DNA of 17,234 bases, from positions 1-17,234 of the forward strand of contig CABVDD010000039.1 of the NCBI GenBank assembly GCA_902497095.1, in the 5' to 3' direction. The notes below the pieces were generated by a model that searched no databases, was not told the origin of the DNA, and saw nothing but the letters and a program-made list of their open reading frames with translations. Shown here one piece after another: positions 14,086 through 17,234 of this stretch. The position numbers and the translations under genes are program-made. The number at the start of each line of letters is the position of its first letter. Position 1 is the stretch's first letter. This stretch comes from an uncultured Faecalicoccus sp. GTDB taxonomy: Bacteria > Bacillota_I > Bacilli_A > Erysipelotrichales > Erysipelotrichaceae.

Positions 14086-15320
14086 AAAATCACATACTAT
14101 TATTATTATATATAGTCTTGTTGTTTTTTTTACATTTTGGTTTTCAAATCAACGGTATCAATACAAGATATTTGGCGACAATTTTATTGCTGATTTCTTG
14201 TATTTGTGTTTCTTCAGCATTGATTAGGTTGCCAATGCTGAAAAATAGTGTATTTCAAAAGCTGTTAAACTCAACAATTATATATAATATAATTGTTTGG
14301 TTAATACCAATCTGTCTTATGACAATGGATTTTTCCATGCTTTCCGGAACAATTCGTTTTTTTATTTGCATGGTAGATATTTTTTTATTGTGGGCATTAT
14401 TGCCCCGACAATATAGAGAATATCAATTAGAATTTATAGTTTATATTTATTTAATTCAGTCAGTTGTTATATTAGCAGCGTTTGTGTCGCCTTCCTTATT
14501 GGAGATTGTTAGACAATTTCAATTTGAGTCTGTAACGGAAATAACAGATCGTTATTTAAATTATGGAACCTTTAGAGGTTTAGCTCTTGCTGGAGATCAA
14601 TTTTACGGCTTGACTACAAGTTTTGGACTAATTTCAATTTTTGTAATGAAATTTTATGTTGAAAGTTCTAACATTAAATGGATAGGTGTTTTTTTTGTTT
14701 TTTTTGCTGCGAATATGTTTGTGGGAAGAACAGGTTTTATTGGATTTTTTGCAGCATTGGGATATTTGTTTTTGTCGTCTAAAAAAAATAAGTTTAAGTC
14801 ATTATTTAAGATTTTCGTATTTACTATTTTATTAATCTCTATTTTGTATCTAGCATTGCCATCGTCATTAAAAGAAGTAATAGACGAATCTGTATTCGCT
14901 TATGCATTTCAAATATTTTATAATTATAAAGATAGTGGTTCTTTCAGTACGAGTAGCTCTGATAGAGTTGCAGAAATGTGGCAGATTTCTATTGGCTTTT
15001 TTACTTATTTGTTAGGAGATGGAAGATTTTCGAATCCGGATGGCACCTATTATGGCAAAATAGATGTAGGTTATTTGCGTCAGATTTTGTATGGTGGTAT
15101 AGCTTTTTTGATATATTCAGTTGTACTTACTTGGCGTATGTTGACTAATTATAGTAAGCGATATAAGATTAGACAACATTTATTTGAATACATAGTGCTT
15201 GCTTATCTATTGGTTATTCATGCCAAAGGATTATCTTTTATGTATTGTCCAGAACATATGATGATTATTCTTTTTTATTATTTACATCTGAATAGGGAAA
15301 AATTAGCTGTTTTTCGATAG
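14082..15320 (+). CDS. wzy: Wzy-type O-antigen/capsule polymerase
   Basis: The 412-residue protein is very hydrophobic with about ten predicted membrane segments. A larger hydrophilic stretch in the second half (around DSGSFSTSSSDRVAEMWQIS and GDGRFSNPDGTYYGKIDVGYL) resembles the periplasmic loop of Wzy and O-antigen ligase-like proteins, including a GDGRF-type patch often seen after the loop. It would polymerise repeat units flipped by the Wzx protein. The ATG overlaps the GT2 stop codon (ATGA). Wzy proteins are poorly conserved, so the call rests on topology, the loop motif and the company of Wzx. Confidence 0.85.
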   Translation: MKNHILLLLYIVLLFFLHFGFQINGINTRYLATILLLISCICVSSALIRLPMLKNSVFQKLLNSTIIYNIIVWLIPICLMTMDFSMLSGTIRFFICMVDIFLLWALLPRQYREYQLEFIVYIYLIQSVVILAAFVSPSLLEIVRQFQFESVTEITDRYLNYGTFRGLALAGDQFYGLTTSFGLISIFVMKFYVESSNIKWIGVFFVFFAANMFVGRTGFIGFFAALGYLFLSSKKNKFKSLFKIFVFTILLISILYLALPSSLKEVIDESVFAYAFQIFYNYKDSGSFSTSSSDRVAEMWQISIGFFTYLLGDGRFSNPDGTYYGKIDVGYLRQILYGGIAFLIYSVVLTWRMLTNYSKRYKIRQHLFEYIVLAYLLVIHAKGLSFMYCPEHMMIILFYYLHLNREKLAVFR

Positions 15321-15381
15321 GTCCTATTTTTTTCTTTGCTAATGAGATTCTTCCTTTAAATGTCAGTTTTTCAAATGTCAT

Positions 15382-16446
15382 ATGAAACAAAAAATAGTAT
15401 TTTTTACAGCAAGGGATTTGTCAAATGTTGGAGGAGGGGAGCGAATGCTTTCCTTGATTGCCAATGGACTATGTGACTCTTTTTCAATAACAATTTTAAC
15501 TCCTTATGAAGCAGAAAGCTTCTATCCGTTTGATGAGAGAATTACCATTGAGAATCTTGGATTTAAAAATAGAAAATTAAGTGTCTTGAGGAAATTGCAA
15601 TACTTTCCCATATTAAGGAAATTACAGTGTTTCCTTCATCAAACCGATATCTGCCGTTTTATTGCATGCTCGTCTATGGCTATAATTTTGACATCAATTA
15701 TTGGGAATAAAGATGATGAAAGACTAATGGCTTGGATTCATACAAGTTTTTATCATCCAACTCCTTTTTATTTGCGTAAAATAATGTTGTCAAATCTCTA
15801 TAAATTTAAAATTGTCTGCATTAATTCTATGGATATGGAGCAATATAGGAAATATGCAACAGATGTGATAAAGATTCCCAATCCTTTACCGTTTACTACA
15901 GAAATTAAATCACGATGTAATATGAAACGACTTATAGCTGTAGGACGTTTGGAAAAATGGAAAAGGTTTGATTTAATGATAAAAAGTTGTGCAAGAGTTT
16001 TATCTGAATATGATGACTGGGTGTTAGATATTTATGGTCAGGATGATGGTGAGAAAAAGCGATTAAATGCTTTGATAAAAGAAAATAATATGCAAGGGCG
16101 AATAAGACTTCATGCTCCTGTTGAAAATATACAAAGTGAATATATAAAGTCTTCTATTTTTGTTACAACTTCTAGAATTGAAGCATTTTCCCTCGTTTTG
16201 TTAGAAGCTTGTGAATCAGGGATTCCTTGTATTGCCTATGACGTACCTAGTGGACCTCGTGATATTGTGCAGAATGGCTATAATGGCTATTTAATTCAGG
16301 AGCTGAATAATGAAAGTTTTGAACTCCAATTGTCAAAACTTATGGAGTCGGAAACACTTCGTAAAAAAATGGGAAAGAATGCGATATTGAAAGCTCAAGA
16401 ATTTGAATTTGCAAAAATTCTTGATTTGTGGAAACGGCAACTCTAA
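15382..16446 (+). CDS. GT4-family glycosyltransferase
   Basis: The 354-residue GT-B enzyme has an N-terminal half starting KIVFFTARDLSNVGGGERM, a glycine-rich acceptor-side loop. Its C-terminal half contains AVGRLEKWKRFDLMI, then TTSRIEAFSLVLLEACESGIP with the E-x7-E pattern that binds the nucleotide sugar in GT4 enzymes, and DVPSGPRDIV. This retaining-type transferase would add another sugar to the repeat unit. It lies 61 bp after the polymerase gene; the gap holds only AT-rich sequence with a small AAATGTCA direct repeat. Full length for the family. Confidence 0.93.
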   Translation: MKQKIVFFTARDLSNVGGGERMLSLIANGLCDSFSITILTPYEAESFYPFDERITIENLGFKNRKLSVLRKLQYFPILRKLQCFLHQTDICRFIACSSMAIILTSIIGNKDDERLMAWIHTSFYHPTPFYLRKIMLSNLYKFKIVCINSMDMEQYRKYATDVIKIPNPLPFTTEIKSRCNMKRLIAVGRLEKWKRFDLMIKSCARVLSEYDDWVLDIYGQDDGEKKRLNALIKENNMQGRIRLHAPVENIQSEYIKSSIFVTTSRIEAFSLVLLEACESGIPCIAYDVPSGPRDIVQNGYNGYLIQELNNESFELQLSKLMESETLRKKMGKNAILKAQEFEFAKILDLWKRQL

Positions 16447-16459
16447 ATGTCTACTAATA

Positions 16460-17194
16460 ATGTTAAGTAATTTAAAAGTTCTCAAAAACGTAGTTTTGGG
16501 CTATATTTATAAGTGGCTTATAGATTGTAAAGTGTTTGTAATCCCATCTTTATCTCCTAATCCCAATATTAATAGTAAATTGATTGTATCTATGACCTCT
16601 TATGGAAGAAGAGTGGAAAAGTCGGTAGTTTACTATTCATTAGTTTCTATTTTGAGGCAAACTGTAAAGCCAGATCGTATTATTCTTTGCCTAGATGGGA
16701 TAAAGTGGAATGATGAAAATTTGCCTAAAAAACTTGTAAGTTTGAAAAAAAAAGGTGTTGAGTTTTTATTTTGCGAAGATATGAGGTCTTATACAAAGTT
16801 GATTCCTTGTTTAGTTAAATATCCTAATGATAGTATTATTACTGTAGATGATGATATTCTTTATACAAGGGATACAATCAAGCGTTTAGTTGAAATAAAT
16901 AGTAAAACTCCTAATGCGATATGTTGTCTGAACGGTAGTAAGCCTTTTTTAAAAGATGGATATGCCTGTAGGTACGAAACTTGGCGTCAATATAAAATAG
17001 ACACGTTAGGGCAGAATTTGATATTTCCATGTGGAGTCGGTGCTGTTTTATATCCGCCTTATTCGTTAGATTCTCTTGTAATAAAGAAGGAAGAGTTCTT
17101 GACACTTTGCCCGTTAGCGGATGATGTGTGGTTTTGGTTTTGTGGGATGTTAAAGCAAACTCCCAAACATGTTATATATAAAAAATCGGCATAA
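16460..17194 (+). CDS. DxD glycosyltransferase, GT2-like, possibly cut short
   Basis: About 244 residues from the ATG at 16460, 13 bp after the GT4 stop; the same frame extends back into the GT4 gene only as overlap. Motifs are LIVSMTSYGRRVEKSVVYYS, SILRQTVKPDRIILCL, the metal-binding TVDDDILY and LADDVWFWF, a pattern of capsule glycosyltransferases found across Bacteroidales and Firmicutes. Relatives usually continue some 30-60 residues past DDVW; here the protein stops after HVIYKKSA. A run of six A just before the stop lies where a one-base deletion would open a frame that stays open to the end of the window, so the end may be frameshifted, in nature or by sequencing error. Confidence 0.8.
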   Translation: MLSNLKVLKNVVLGYIYKWLIDCKVFVIPSLSPNPNINSKLIVSMTSYGRRVEKSVVYYSLVSILRQTVKPDRIILCLDGIKWNDENLPKKLVSLKKKGVEFLFCEDMRSYTKLIPCLVKYPNDSIITVDDDILYTRDTIKRLVEINSKTPNAICCLNGSKPFLKDGYACRYETWRQYKIDTLGQNLIFPCGVGAVLYPPYSLDSLVIKKEEFLTLCPLADDVWFWFCGMLKQTPKHVIYKKSA

Positions 17195-17234
17195 GGCGCA
17201 AAGAAAAGCAAAGTTCTACATAAATAAATGCAGG

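Noticed and set aside
16403..16459. Longer N-terminus for the last glycosyltransferase
   Set aside because: It would overlap the conserved end of the GT4 gene using a TTG start. The ATG at 16460 just after the GT4 stop fits the operon spacing better.

Overview
The window looks like the front of a capsular polysaccharide locus from a Bacteroides-type gut bacterium (order Bacteroidales). Support comes from an upxY/upxZ-type regulatory pair, a short invertible segment with the Bacteroidales promoter pattern (TTTG, about 20 bases, TAnnTTTG), AT-rich DNA with weak Shine-Dalgarno signals, and a one-strand run of glycosyltransferases, a flippase and a polymerase. I cannot name the species.

Regulatory head (1-1855). 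Inverted repeats at 40-60 and 234-254 enclose about 200 bp. The only good promoter I find inside it points left, away from the capsule genes, so the copy sequenced here appears to be in the OFF orientation. Flipping it would place the start site near 240 and give a leader of roughly 160 nt that holds a long hairpin (320-352). Then come an UpxY antiterminator (GTG start), an UpxZ protein, and a stand-alone MNT-type nucleotidyltransferase.

Junction (1856-2477). There is no intact gene here. It holds a possible HEPN gene stub and a decayed IS66-like transposase. It separates the regulatory head from the exchangeable biosynthesis cassette.

Biosynthesis cassette (2478-17194, all + strand, many overlaps or tiny gaps). 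It encodes a fused nucleotidyltransferase/PLP enzyme, a LicD-type transferase, a GT32 glycosyltransferase, a broken 5' copy of a pyruvyltransferase gene, an acyltransferase-3 protein, an intact pyruvyltransferase-family protein, a MenD-like thiamine diphosphate enzyme coupled to a short-chain dehydrogenase, a Wzx flippase, a GT2, a Wzy polymerase, a GT4 and a final DxD glycosyltransferase. Three or four sugars per repeat unit are plausible. Decorations would be an aminoalkyl-phosphate-like group (fusion + LicD), a pyruvate-type group and an acyl group. Positive amine plus negative phosphate or pyruvate would make the polymer potentially zwitterionic; this is inference. No initiating phosphoglycosyltransferase is present, so the locus probably continues beyond the window.

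The most unusual parts are the fused nucleotidyltransferase/PLP enzyme beside licD with no choline genes, the MenD-like/SDR pair whose substrate is unknown, the OFF-state promoter switch, and a ~200-bp direct repeat around the acyltransferase gene.
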